Shown here in pieces: positions 35,013 through 46,819 of a DNA stretch of 64,000 bases; positions within the stretch are counted from its first letter, which is position 1; every line of letters begins with the position of its first letter. A program made the translations under genes and the position numbers. The stretch comes from Sclerotinia nivalis (lineage: Eukaryota; Ascomycota; Leotiomycetes; Helotiales; Sclerotiniaceae), in NCBI GenBank assembly GCA_029531795.1, contig JAPEIS010000014.1, positions 186,001-250,000 of the forward strand. The letters are read 5' to 3'. The notes under the pieces are model-generated. The model saw nothing but the letters and a program-made list of their open reading frames with translations, did not search any database and was not told the origin of the DNA.

Positions 35013-37264
35013 TCATGACATCATCATCAACCTCGTAGTCCTCCTCTCCATTTTCGTCGTTGCCGGACCCAACAACCCAGCTCCAAGACCCCTTTTCCGT
35101 CCCTCTTGAGCCCTCCTAAAAGCATCTCTTTCACAATAAATCTTCCCACCCATTTCGAAATAATCATGTCTCAAATTCCTCTTACAATCCGCACAATTAA
35201 GACACGTAGGATGAAATTTTTCCTTTTTCTCGCTTTCCAAATATTGACCCTCGATACCTCTATCACATCCATGACACAATGAATTGTTTAATTGATGATA
35301 ATGGTGTTCGCAATATGGTGCATCGTTATGGACGTAAAATTCTGAGGTGGGGAATGGAGCTCGACAGGTTGTGCAAACAAAGCATGGTTTATGATAGCGA
35401 CCTGTTAGACGACCGTCGGCGGATGAGACAGATTTTCCTTTTATGGGAAGGGTACAAGCTTTGCAGTTTCCTTTCGAGGTAGTGGGGCGGCGAGGATTGG
35501 GGAGTGGTTTGTTTTGATCGAGTAGTGGAGCTGTGTTAGATCTCTGGAAGCTATTTAAAGGGGCTGGTGAGATATTGCGTAATCGAGGATTTAGTGGCGC
35601 AGGTGAGGGTTCACGATTGCGGGGTTTAAGAGGCGCGGGTGAGGGAACACGAGGTGTGGGGGACAGACGAGCTTTCGGATTCGTGGCGTAATCTTGAGAT
35701 TGAAATGCGGGACTCAAAGGTGAGTATGGTTCCTGTTCATTTACTGGCTCTAAATCGCTCGGTCTAGGATAACTGTCTTGTGGTGAAATATTTGCCATTG
35801 AAGAAGTTATTTCAGACATGAGATCTGACATTGTAGGGTTTGATTGCTGTCTCCTGTGATAATCGTTATCTGCTGTGGATGGTGGACTAGATCTTGAACT
35901 AGTCTTGCTTCCTTGTGAAAAAGATGAATGAGTTGAGTGAGTTGATGACTGAGAATCAGACGCAGAGTGATATGGATTATTCGCACCAAACTCTGCTTCC
36001 AAGTTAATATTTGGTAAAGGTGGAAGGTCTCCAGCTTTATGTCCTGATCTTCCTCGGATAAGACTTGCACCTCGCGGTGGTAGTGCTCGTGATGTATCAG
36101 GACCAGATAGTGATACCTTTCGTTCCCTATCATTAGATTCCCGCCGACCAAGACTGTTACTTGACACTGATGGGTTTCTACTTCTACGAGGTTGGTGAAA
36201 GTCTAAACTCTCCTTTTTCCGAGGAAAAGTTTGTGATCTTGTAGCTTCTGGACGTAAAAGTTCCTGAGATTCTTCTCCCATCCCGGGCGATACTCCAAGT
36301 TCCCCCCAACCTTTACTGCGGGGTGGCAATGGAAAATTACTACTTGAACTATTTGTTGAAGTCCTAGAATGACCAGAGGCTCTCGAAAGTGATCGGTCAA
36401 TCTGCTCAGGCCCGGCAGTCAAAGGTGGTGAGATCATGTCGTTATTACGTCCCACAGTAGGTTTTCTCTGATGAATCGGCTCTTCGTTGGGGCTTGAAGT
36501 CTTTCTTAAATCGGTCGTAAACGGTTCTGGCGTGGGAGCATTCAATTTTTGTGAAAATGCATCATTTGCAGTTATCCTGGGGTTCGTTTGTACTTTGGTA
36601 CTAGAAGGAGCGAACTTCATTGAATCTGCCTGTTCATATCTGGTTGACTGGCTACCATATGCACTCTTAAGTTGAGGTGATCCAGACACTTTTGGTGTAG
36701 GGAAACGAGGAAATGCAGAGTCTAGATTCGATGATAATTGAGCTGGGGAAAGAGGTCTTTGTATAGGTGAAGATTCGTTAACGCGTGAGGACTTTCCAAA
36801 TGGTAATCGAAGTCGATCGTGAGGAGTTAATGGTGAAGCACTTCGAGGAAGAGATGCACTACTCGCGGGAGTTAATTGATCTTGTTGGAAGAAAGGACGG
36901 TCTATTGATGTAATTAGCATAGATTTAAATTGTTAGGAAGTTCTTCGACGTACTCGCAGCTGATGTATCAACCCTTGGAGGCATTGTTCTTCCAGGCTTC
37001 AGGAGACTCACGCCATTAGAAGATGATTGCTTGTTATATGGCATTCTGTCCAAAGTGGTGTTCAACTCAAGAGGTGGTGTAGCTACAGAAACATATTTAG
37101 TATGAATACCCTACTACATATAGAGAACTCAAAAACTTACGTTCCTCGGCAGGAGCAGGTCCAGAGCAAATGTGTTCCCCCATCATAGCGATTTCGATAT
37201 CCCTCGCGCAACTCGAACATTTTATCGTTGGTAAAAAGCTCGTAGATCTTACAAGGTTTGCCAT
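35013..37264 (-). CDS. LIM-domain protein (paxillin-like, two LIM domains)
   Basis: Fungal LIM protein of the Pxl1/paxillin-like kind, which in yeasts works at sites of polarised growth and the cytokinetic ring. Exons on the minus strand are 37264-37141, 37082-36954 and 36901-35013. Phases agree and give 713 residues. The N-terminus has a small Cys motif (KCSSCARDIEI ... GEHIC). A long Ser/Pro-rich disordered region follows. Two LIM domains lie near the C-terminus (about residues 565-680): CKACTLPI ... FVCTTC ... YCEHHY, then CHGCD ... LNCADC ... YCERDAF. Zn ligands appear complete. Repeated PSPAPLKPR/PSPAPLNPR units precede the LIM domains. The role is inferred from family members. Confidence 0.88.
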
Positions 37265-38339
37265 GATGCCCAAGATAATTTTCTGTACTCCAAACTCTCG
37301 ATTCCCTCGATCGATTCTTAAATATTGAGCATATAGCGGTTAGGTTATGTTGGTACCTATTCCTTCGCGATCGATAGATTGAAGGCGGTAAAATAGCTGA
37401 GTATAGGATGAAGGACCCAGTGATGTTGGAGTTAAGGATGTTTATGGAGAAATGCGATAATATAGATAGTCAATTGTTTCGTTTCTTGTATGTCATAAAC
37501 TTCTTCTAGAAACGTCCCTCGAGCTCAATTGGATCCGATCGCAAAATGTAAAGGGCTCTTGATTAGGATAAGTTTCTCCAAAGGGTATTGAAGATTGAAG
37601 TATGAAATTAGTCAAATGTCAATGCGAATAAAGAGCGAGGCTTTTGCATAGGTAAGGATCGATATAATTCCTATCAAAAGAATAGAACGAACGACGAGAT
37701 ACAAGCAAGATTTGATACTATGCCATGCTGTAAGGTAAGGTTAGGTAAGGTAAAGACCGTGAATTACAAAGATAAAAAAAATAAAGTAAAAAAACGTGGA
37801 AAAGAGATCGAATGGTTTTTGGTAAGTTAGATGAAACTCCGAACGGGAGAAGAGACGAGAAGATCTCTTGGTACCTACCTACCTAGCTCATGGTCGAGAG
37901 ACCTTGAGAGACCTTGCACGACCTCTCAAAATGTGATCCCCCCTTGTTCAAAAGAATCCGTCTAAAAAGAGAATCGGCCAATGTATTATCTATATTCAGG
38001 TACAAGTACTCGATGGTGAACCGAGCTTAGTTGGAGATTGAGGTTATTGTAACATTGCCATAAAGGTTTAGGGTAAATGATTGGATGAAAATTGATTCAA
38101 GCTATGTTTATCCGCAAAAGAGATAATTAAATATGGACCAATGGACCAATGGAGTGAGTCGTTCGTGATGGGATTCCTTTGTCATTATGAAATTGATTGA
38201 ATGGAGTTGGGACTTTACCATGGAAATAGTGGAAATAGATGAGATACTTGGTTTCATTGGGATGTTTTGGTAATGAATTGAATAGATGGATTTCTTAGAT
38301 ATCTAGCTAGGCAAATGAATGATTGACCAAACAGATGAT

Positions 38340-38387
38340 GAGAATATGAGAATATGAGAATATGAGAATATGAGAATATGAGAATAT
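38340..38387. repeat. Octamer microsatellite (GAGAATAT)6
   Basis: Six perfect head-to-tail copies of GAGAATAT, followed by a diverged GAGAGTGG. Noncoding; the copies are identical, so the array is likely to vary between strains. Confidence 0.95.
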
Positions 38388-41300
38388 GAGAGTGGAATAA
38401 GAATCTATAACAAGAATTGGACGAAGCTTTGGAGCTTTGGTGCTTCCTTGCTTGAAGAGGTCAAAGCTAAAATCACAGACAAACAGACGAACAGGGCCAT
38501 ATTGCGAATCAAGGTGAGCGGTATGGTATGGATCAATTCAAATCGAAATTATCTTTTAATATACGATATCTATTCATCGGGTCCAGATTCAAAGTAGTAG
38601 TATGTTATTTTCATATTTCCACTAGGGAAGGGAAGGGGCTCTATTTTATCATTTTAATTCTTGTTAACAGTCATACACCAATTAGAGATCCTAAAGCTTC
38701 ATCTAGATAGAGATTGGTCCCTTCATTTACTTAGTATTACTCATCATCTCATTTTAGCATCACATTTATCAATTTATCATCAATCCGGTCGCAAAAACCA
38801 CTACGGGCCAAAAAAATAAAACGATCCTGGTTCGCGTAACCTTACTAACTCATCAATCACGATGATCAAGGGTTCATTTTCGACGCTATGTCAGGTACAG
38901 AAATAAAAGTTCACTGCAGCGACTCCACAACATGAAAACGAAACCATCCAAATTCATTTCTTGGTTCGATGTTATCGTGTTGACCTAGGGGGGTACCGTT
39001 AAAGCCAGCCCTTTTTGACCTTTTGGTCTCCATGGTTTCAGATGTCGCGCGCTTTTGATAATGGATGGCTTGGGTTTGGTATCCATATTAATGATGTCAA
39101 GATATTTAGTATGTAGTAGTTGTGAGTATGAGTATGAATAGAGGGATATAAATATCATATCGTATCGTCTCATATCATATCATATCATGGTTATTCCTTC
39201 AATCCGGATCAAATCAAATCAGTTCAATTCATCGTTCAATATTCATTATTCATTATTCATTATTCATTTCTCATCAAGAATTTTATCCCTGAGATCAAAA
39301 GTGGCACAAATCATTTTAATGAAAATTCAATGTCCGCCCTACCAATCCTCCATTAAACAATAATCGCATTAACCGATTCGGGTCCTTACTGCCGTGAACA
39401 CAAGATTTAACCGTGATTCCTTGTCCGCCATGGGTGATCGGGTTGGTTACACTGCAGATGGGTGTAATTTGTGGAAGGTTAGTGGACAGGTAGTCGAGAG
39501 GCGGGAGTCAAGATCGATTGTTGTACTACAGGTGTTGATATTTATTTATGGTTTGTGGATCAGGAAGTATTTGGAAGCTATTGCTTCATTCGAGTAAACA
39601 TAAATTTGGTCCGATGCTTTGATGTTCAAAACTCGGAAAACGGCCACTATTCACAAATCCTTCCTTCATCGAAAGGAAAGCCCGGTAATCTATCAACTTC
39701 TTCTCTCCATGCCGAAAATAGATCGAGTTAACATCCATGTGTTAGCCCCTGATCCCCACATGATATTTCCTGAAAAGGCGCCTTCATTTATATGCAGACG
39801 ATCCCCTTCCATTTTCGAAGATTTTCGAAAGGGATTTTGTCTTTTTTGGTCCGAAAATGAGGGATCCATTTCCTCTCCAGTTAGAGAGTGCACTTCTTCA
39901 TGTCATTTGACTTTTTGGAGGTGGGATGTACAGATTACCCCTCTACCCGTCAATAGTATCACAGATATAGTATAGTATCGAGCGGTATCACCATAAGATT
40001 ATCTGCGACGCTGACGGGCGGTCTAGAGTTATTCAGGGAATTCAATTGTCTTCCTTCAACAACAAGATACATCACACATCACGCATCAACCGCCCAGAAA
40101 CCTTTCACGATGCATCTTCATCCCTCTCAAATTCTCAAGATCCAAAAGTCCCCGATCCTTGTAACTCGCAAACTGTCCTCTGTTCAGCCAAGCTCTCTCC
40201 AAACCTACCGAGGCTATTTTTTCTCTTCGCATCCCAAGTTGGGTTGAACATCGAAACGTTACAAACACAACCGTTATAAATGCTCACCTGCATTTATTTC
40301 CAACTGCCAATTTCCACCACGAAAGAACATCCAGGCTTGGAATATGTGAAGCCCAATCTACCGGACCGGAGGGTTCCCAAATGCCGCTGGTTGCATCTCA
40401 TCACACCTCTTTTCCTTGTTGTGTCCAAAGATGCGGTGAAATTACACGTGTTGGGATTTTGTTCCATGTATTCAATACCAATACCGGAACTATGCGACTG
40501 ATTTCGTGTGATAGCCATTGATGGAAGTATATGGAAATATGTCTGCATATTGACATGTTCTGACCGCTACTTCCTCACTAAATGCCAATAGTGCAATATG
40601 TTGAAATTCTACTAACGGGCACAACCGCGATGGGAATTTCACAGCTTTAAGGATTCGGGAACCAAATGATAGTGAGGTATGTGCATTGGGAATATTAATT
40701 TTGTCTTTGCATCTTTGTAGATTTCAATGGAAGCAGTGAATCTGTTGAATATTGGACAAATAGGATGATCGGAATGAAATACCACTATTTACACGAATAT
40801 CCAAACACTAGGAAATCTCGGCGTGCAGGACGAATATCATAGTTGGTAGGAAGTGCATGGTCCGTTTGATAACAAATTTTATGAAGACATCGATAAGGTT
40901 ATCCTACAAGCGATTTCACAAGCCCAGCCAATAAGCCAGCCACCTTTGGGTCTTGAATGTATTTCATCAACCAGACGATAGTGTGATGTATGCAGCTCTA
41001 ACTATCATGATGTATTCTTCTCTTCAATTTTCCTTACCTCACTGTATGTTGACGAACAAATACTTCCAGTAATCCGTAATTTATTCGATTCCCCCTCTCC
41101 ACAACTTCTCCAGAGTCTCCGCAAAATGTTCCAGCACGATGTTCAAATGGGAAAGTTGATGGAGAATCTTATATTTTCTTTGGTTGATCGTTATCGATGT
41201 ACATGATATTTTATCCAATCATCTGTGATTCTGGTAATAAGTGGGTAACCGCTCTGTTGGCTTTAAATCTGTACCTAGCTTTAGTGGGGAGATATTACGA

Positions 41301-41460
41301 AATCCGGACAACGACGGAAGTTGAGACGAAAGGATTTAAATTGACTCCAATCCCCACGAAAAGAACTTCTATTCAATAACCACATACTTCGAATCAACTG
41401 AAAGAACAAGATCCATTGCGAAAGCTCCCCAAAACTTAACTCAACTAAATCAATTAGATC

Positions 41461-41523
41461 GCACTTACGAGTGTGATCAACCCGTCGTCAAGACGTTTTC
41501 CAATCTTCTCAACTCGTAAGTGC
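41461..41523. promoter_or_regulatory. 12-bp perfect inverted repeat upstream of INO1
   Basis: GCACTTACGAGT at 41461-41472 is the exact reverse complement of ACTCGTAAGTGC at 41512-41523, with a 39-nt spacer. It lies about 550 bp upstream of the INO1 ATG. It could be a dyad binding site or an RNA hairpin in a long leader. The symmetry is seen directly; the role is unknown. Confidence 0.5.
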
Positions 41524-42076
41524 CCCTTTTAAGGATATATCCTCAACGGAGCTCTTTCCCAAACTTCTATCTTCATCACAGCTTGATGTCATCCAAATCC
41601 CTTTGTTTACATCTGCGCATTACTACCTTCCACGACTTTCAATGACGTTGCGATGTCGGGCATACCTCCGATCTCCTTGTCATTCGTTCGTTTTATGCTT
41701 CCTTCCCAATATGCAATCAGCCGCCGACACCCTCTCAATGAGGGAGGAACATCTTGAGAAATTACGCATACTAACAGTCTATCTACAGATCGCACCATCC
41801 TTTTGCTGGTGCCCGTTGCTCTTCTCCAGCAGGAGCATCGGACTCGCCGTTTGTTAGATAAATAGTTGTTCAATCGACTGAATTCTTCTTCTCCCAAACA
41901 CAACATTTGCAAACACTTTTTGTCTACACATTTGTACCCATCAAACTCGAAAACAATCTTACATTTGCTCTTACAAGCTTCCTACACTATTACATCAATC
42001 CTAAGATTCTTTCAAACATCTTCTACCTCAAATCAAGAACTTTTTAAGAACTTTTCGAGTTTCTAAATCAATCAAG

Positions 42077-43801
42077 ATGGCTCCTCACGCAAACGGCTCC
42101 AGCAACATGGATGGTGCATTCTCCCAATCCTCTAACCAAGACTTGTTCACTGTCAGCTCTCCCAATGTTATCTACACTGATGACGAGATTCGCTCAAAGT
42201 ACAATTACCGTACAACCTCAGTCTCTCAGACTGCCAATGGCAAATTTGTTGCTACCCCCAAAGACACTGTCTATGACTTCAAGGTTGACCGTAAGATTCC
42301 CAAGACAGGTATGATGCTTGTCGGTTGGGGTGGAAACAATGGTACAACTGTCACTGCCGGTATCGTTGCTAATCGTCGTGGTCTCTCATGGGCTACCCGC
42401 GAGGGTACGCGTGATGCTAACTACTATGGCTCTGTTGTCATGGGTTCAACCATGAAGCTTGGTACCAACGCAAAGACTGGTGATGATGTCAACATTCCTT
42501 TCCACAATGCCTTGCCAATGGTTCACCCCAATGATTTGGTCATTGGTGGTTGGGATATCAGTGGTTTCAACTTGTCAGATGCCATGGATCGTGCTGGTGT
42601 CCTTGAACCTACCTTGAAGGCACAAATCAAGAAAGAGATGACTGATTTGGTTCCACTTCCTGGTCTCTACTATCCAGACTTCATTGCTGCCAACCAAGAA
42701 GATCGTGCCGACAACCTCATTCCAGGTAACAAGGCTTGCAACGAGCATGTCGAGAAGATCCGTCAGGATATCCGGTAAGCATACACTGTCTTTTTCCCTT
42801 CATTGCCATCATTCGCTAATGTTCACCTTTCCAGTGACTTCAAGGCCAAGAACGGACTCGATAAGGTCGTCGTTCTATGGACTGCCAACACTGAACGTTT
42901 CGCCGATCTCATTGATGGTGTTAATGACACTGCCGACAATCTCTTGAAAGCTATTGAGAACGGACACGAAGAAGTTGCTCCATCTACCATCTTCGCTGTT
43001 GCTTGCATTCTCGAGAACGCACCTTTCATCAACGGTTCTCCACAAAACACATTTGTTCCTGGTTGCATTGAGCTCGCAGAGAAACATGGTTCCTTCATTG
43101 GTGGTGATGACTTCAAATCTGGTCAAACCAAGATGAAGTCTGCTCTTGTCGACTTCTTGATCAGTGCTGGTATCAGGCTTACTGCTATCTCTAGTTACAA
43201 TCATCTTGGTAACAACGATGGAAAGAATCTCAGCTCTCAAAAGCAATTCCGTTCCAAGGAGATCTCCAAATCTAATGTCGTCGATGACATGGTAGCAGCT
43301 AATACTGTTCTTTACAAGGAAGGTGAACACCCTGATCATTGTGTCGTCATCAAGTACATGCCAGCTGTCGGTGATAACAAGCGTGCTCTTGATGAGTACT
43401 ATGCTGAGATCTTCATGGGTGGTCATCAAACCATTTCGTAAGTTATCTTTCCATTCAATACTCACGTTGATATCATACTAATCATCAATAGTCTATTCAA
43501 TGTTTGCGAGGACTCCCTTCTTGCTTCTCCATTGATCATTGATCTTGTTGTCATTGCCGAGATGATGACTCGTATTCAATGGAAGGCTCACTCCACTGAT
43601 GGTGCCACCACTAAGGATTACAAGAACTTCCACAGTGTTCTCAGTATTCTCAGTTACATGCTCAAGGCTCCTTTGACTCCACCTGGAGCTCCAGTTGTTA
43701 ACGCACTTGCCAAGCAACGTGGTGCTTTGACTAATATCTTCCGTGCTTGTGTTGGTCTTGAGCCTGAGAATGATATGACCTTGGAGCACAAGCTTTATTA
43801 G
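42077..43801 (+). CDS. INO1: Inositol-3-phosphate synthase
   Basis: Converts glucose-6-phosphate to 1D-myo-inositol-3-phosphate, the first step of inositol synthesis; a cytosolic NAD-dependent enzyme. Exons are 42077-42774, 42835-43437 and 43492-43801. The introns of 60 and 54 nt have GTAAGC and GTAAGT donors. Phases agree and give 536 residues, the usual fungal length. The NAD-binding [13 protein letters not shown] loop lies near residues 82-95. [15 protein letters not shown] and KSNVVDDM are the conserved active-site segments, and the C-terminal end [13 protein letters not shown] is typical. No lesion was seen. Nothing in the neighbouring genes belongs to the same pathway. Confidence 0.97.
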
Positions 43802-44446
43802 GTTGTCTCCTTGATCTAATATTATGGATGGTTGAGTTTTCTGGTGGGCTGGGACTTTTGATGCATTCTCAAATTACTTCTTACTGTTCTTTTCTACCTC
43901 ATGGTGATACCTAAGTACCATGCATTCATTCATTACCTAGAATAGTTTTTTTTTTTACAAGAATCGAAGTAGATTAAAACTTCAAACATTGACTTTCATT
44001 ACTATATTTGTGAATATTTCCATGTTTTTACAATTGTGTCAGTTGGGAATTTTCATGGTGTTCTTGTTGTGAACTTAAATGAGGAAGGAGTGAGAAAATG
44101 GTGATCATTACTAATGCGTGGGACACTTTCACACCTGATTCTCATCCAAACATCTTCACTTTTGAACGTTACATTTTTCGACATTGGACTTTTTGCGATA
44201 TCATCAATTAGTTCGATATCCTCTTCACGGTTCTCTACATTCCATGCTCTCTTCTTCACTAGGTACATTTTTTACGCCTACCACATTCTCTGCTTTCTGA
44301 GTCCGTGGTAATCTCTTCTTTACTACACCTCAACTCGCTACGTTCTCTATACGATTTGTATTCTCTACTCACGACGTTCTCTACTTTCTACAACCCCTAG
44401 GCTCTACGTATCATCAATAAATGTAGATACATACATAATATCTATA
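43802..44446. other. Short intergenic region
   Basis: About 645 bases between INO1 and the OB-fold gene. It contains the INO1 3' flank and the next gene's promoter. No gene or clear repeat is recognised. Confidence 0.5.
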
Positions 44447-46819
44447 ATGCCACCTTCATCATACCCGTCGACTCAGAGTTTTTTTCGAAAGGAGGTTAGG
44501 TTGGATTTGGGTTCTACGCCTTTGAGTTCTTTGAGTTCACCGTTGAGGGGGGGAGAGGACTTGGGAGAGAGGTTTAATGGGGGAGATGGGTTTTGCGGTG
44601 GTGGGAGGGGAAGCGGTGGAGAGAGGGGAAGCGGTGGAGAGAGGGGGCCAGAGGGGGGCGATGGACCGGGGGATGGGGGAGGAAAAGATGAACAGGAAGA
44701 AAATGGAGATGGATTTACTGTGAGTTGAAGGAAATAATTGTGTTCTTTGGTCTTGTTTTATGCGGTTACTTTGATTTTTGACTTTTGTTGAGGATTTGGA
44801 TTTGTACTTTGGATTATGGATTTTGGACTTTGGATTTTGAGGTTTGGTTTTTGGTTTTTGTGTGCTTCTTGCTGTTTGCCCTGTGCGCTTTGGGGGTGAT
44901 GAACGGAGAGAAAGAGAAAGAGAAAATGGTGAAGGAAAAGGCACAATAGAGGAGTAAATGATAACTAACCTTTTCCTACGGAAACAGGAAGAAGAATTAA
45001 ATGAGACGATGGATCCTTTGACTAGAAAATGGAATCCGAGTAGGGAGTATGAGAATGTTGGGGTGGGAGAGCTTGTTCCTGGTATGTACACTTCAACTAC
45101 ATTCAGTGTGTTTATTGGGCTCTTCATACTCAGTTAATATACCGTGTTCTTGGTTGCCAGATGTTTTAAGTCTTCCTCTCTAGCTGGCATATTTTGAGCG
45201 CTGGGTAGAATTTCATTACTGGCAGAAAAGAAGCTTACGAGAATGGTCAGGAAAAGATTTATAAGAGAGTTACTGATTTTCAATATCCTAGGACCAAAAG
45301 CAGTGACTTTCATTGGAAGAGTAGTTAGTTTTGCGACAATCGTTGGTAAAAGTGCGAAACAACCGAGGGCTAGAGGATGGCATTATACTGGAGTTAGAGG
45401 AGAGGGAGGTGTTGTTTCCGTGAGTGATGTTTGATTTGTTATTCTTATCCTTTTGTCCCTCTGCTTCATTACTATTTGCATTTGTCTTCTATGATCTTCG
45501 CTATACTTGCTCGTCATTTTACCCCGCAATTTACCTATACTGACTTCAACTCCCCGTCACAGGTGAAACTTTACTTCGCAAATCAACCTTACCCTTTAAA
45601 ACTCGGTCAACTTCTCTCAATCTGGACAGCTTTCATATCTGATACATCAAAATCCGACGGTGCCCCCACAGCCGGTATCCTCGTCTGTGCGAACTTATTC
45701 CCAGGTCGCAATACTAGTGATCATATAATGATCCATACTCATTCCGGAGCTTGGGATGTTTGTCGTATCCCTCTTGGTTATATCAAAGGCGAACCTTTAC
45801 CCAGACTTATGACACTCGAAGCATATTTAAATGGAGGATACGATGGGGTATTAGATGTCAAACTTCTGGTCTGTGTAAAGAGTATCGGAGCAAGAAAGAA
45901 GATCATCAAAAAAGATGGAGGAGAATCAGATCTTATTGAAGTTATACTCTTCGATCATACTGGTGAAATGAAAATGAAATGTTGGTCCGATTTAATCGAA
46001 AGTGTTAAAGAATGGCAACCTGGAAAAACAATCCTCCTTATTTCAAATCCGATGCATAAATTAGATTTTGGAGGGAAAGGAACAGTTGGTTTTGGAAGAA
46101 ATACAATGGTGGATGTAGAACCAGAATTTGAGGATGCACTATGGTTGAAGAAATGGGCAATAGGATTAATGAGGAAAGAGAGTATAGGGATTACTTTTCC
46201 GGATGATATTTGGGGAGAGGAAGAAGTAGAAGAAGCGATCTATGGACCTGGGAGTGCGCTTTTTGGTTTGAAGGATGTGGATGAATGGGTTAGAGCTGGT
46301 GAGGGTGAAGATTTTACTGGGTGGATTAATGTGGTGATAATGGAGATGGCGTTGGTTAAGTGTTGGAGAAGAAATATGTTATTGTGTACTGAGTGGTTTG
46401 TTTTCTTTCCTTCTTTACCTTCCCTTTCCCATAAAGCAAACAAAACAACTAACCACCCTCAATCACATAGCTGCGGTATCCCAATCTACTCCAACACCCC
46501 TCATACACCCTGTCCACACTGCAATAAACCTCTCACCCTAACACTCAATTCAAAAATCATCACCACGCTACTCGATGAAACGGGTTGTATTAATGGAGGG
46601 AAACTTGTTTGGAGTAAAAAGGCGTGGAAAGAATTATTGGGTAGGGGTACAGAGGCACTTCGTGCGATGAAGAGTGAGGAGATTAAGATGTTGGAGTGGA
46701 GAATGTTGGGGTTGAGGGTTAGTTTGTGTTTTGGGTGGGTGGGGGAGGATGGAAATGGACTGGCGGATGGGGATGCGGGTGTGGGTGGGAGGTTGTGTGT
46801 GCTGGGTGTTAGGGCTTAG
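44447..46819 (+). CDS. OB-fold nucleic-acid-binding protein (RPA70/MEIOB-like)
   Basis: Probable single-stranded-DNA-binding protein. Exons are 44447-44719, 44988-45081, 45292-45419, 45563-46395 and 46471-46819. Phases agree and give 558 residues. The N-terminus is Gly/Glu-rich low-complexity (residues about 45-85). OB-fold 1 begins at PKAVTFIGRVVSFATIVGK (about 122) and contains VKLYFANQPYPLKLGQLLSI. A second OB-like region follows around residues 240-345 (LDVKLLVCVKSIG ... IEVILFDHTGEMKMKCWSD). The splice at 46395/46471 builds a four-Cys zinc ribbon: CTECCGIPIY at about 440-444 and CPHC at about 456-459. This OB plus C4-zinc plan is the one of RPA70 DBD-C and of MEIOB, a meiosis-specific RPA paralogue. 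I cannot tell between MEIOB and another RPA-like family. Confidence 0.75.

Larger units (their letters stand above)
37265..42076. other. Long intergenic region (4.8 kb)
   Basis: Separates the divergent LIM and INO1 genes. It holds simple repeats (an octamer array at 38340-38387, an ATATC run near 39170-39190 and a TATTCAT run near 39238-39266) and a 12-bp inverted repeat at 41461-41523. Frames are up to about 118 codons (39619-39975, plus) but none has recognisable motifs. The long 5' flanks may hold UTRs and promoters for both genes. Confidence 0.5.

Noticed and set aside
38340..38387. Possible CRISPR-like array
   Set aside because: It is a simple octamer microsatellite without spacers, and the organism is a fungus.
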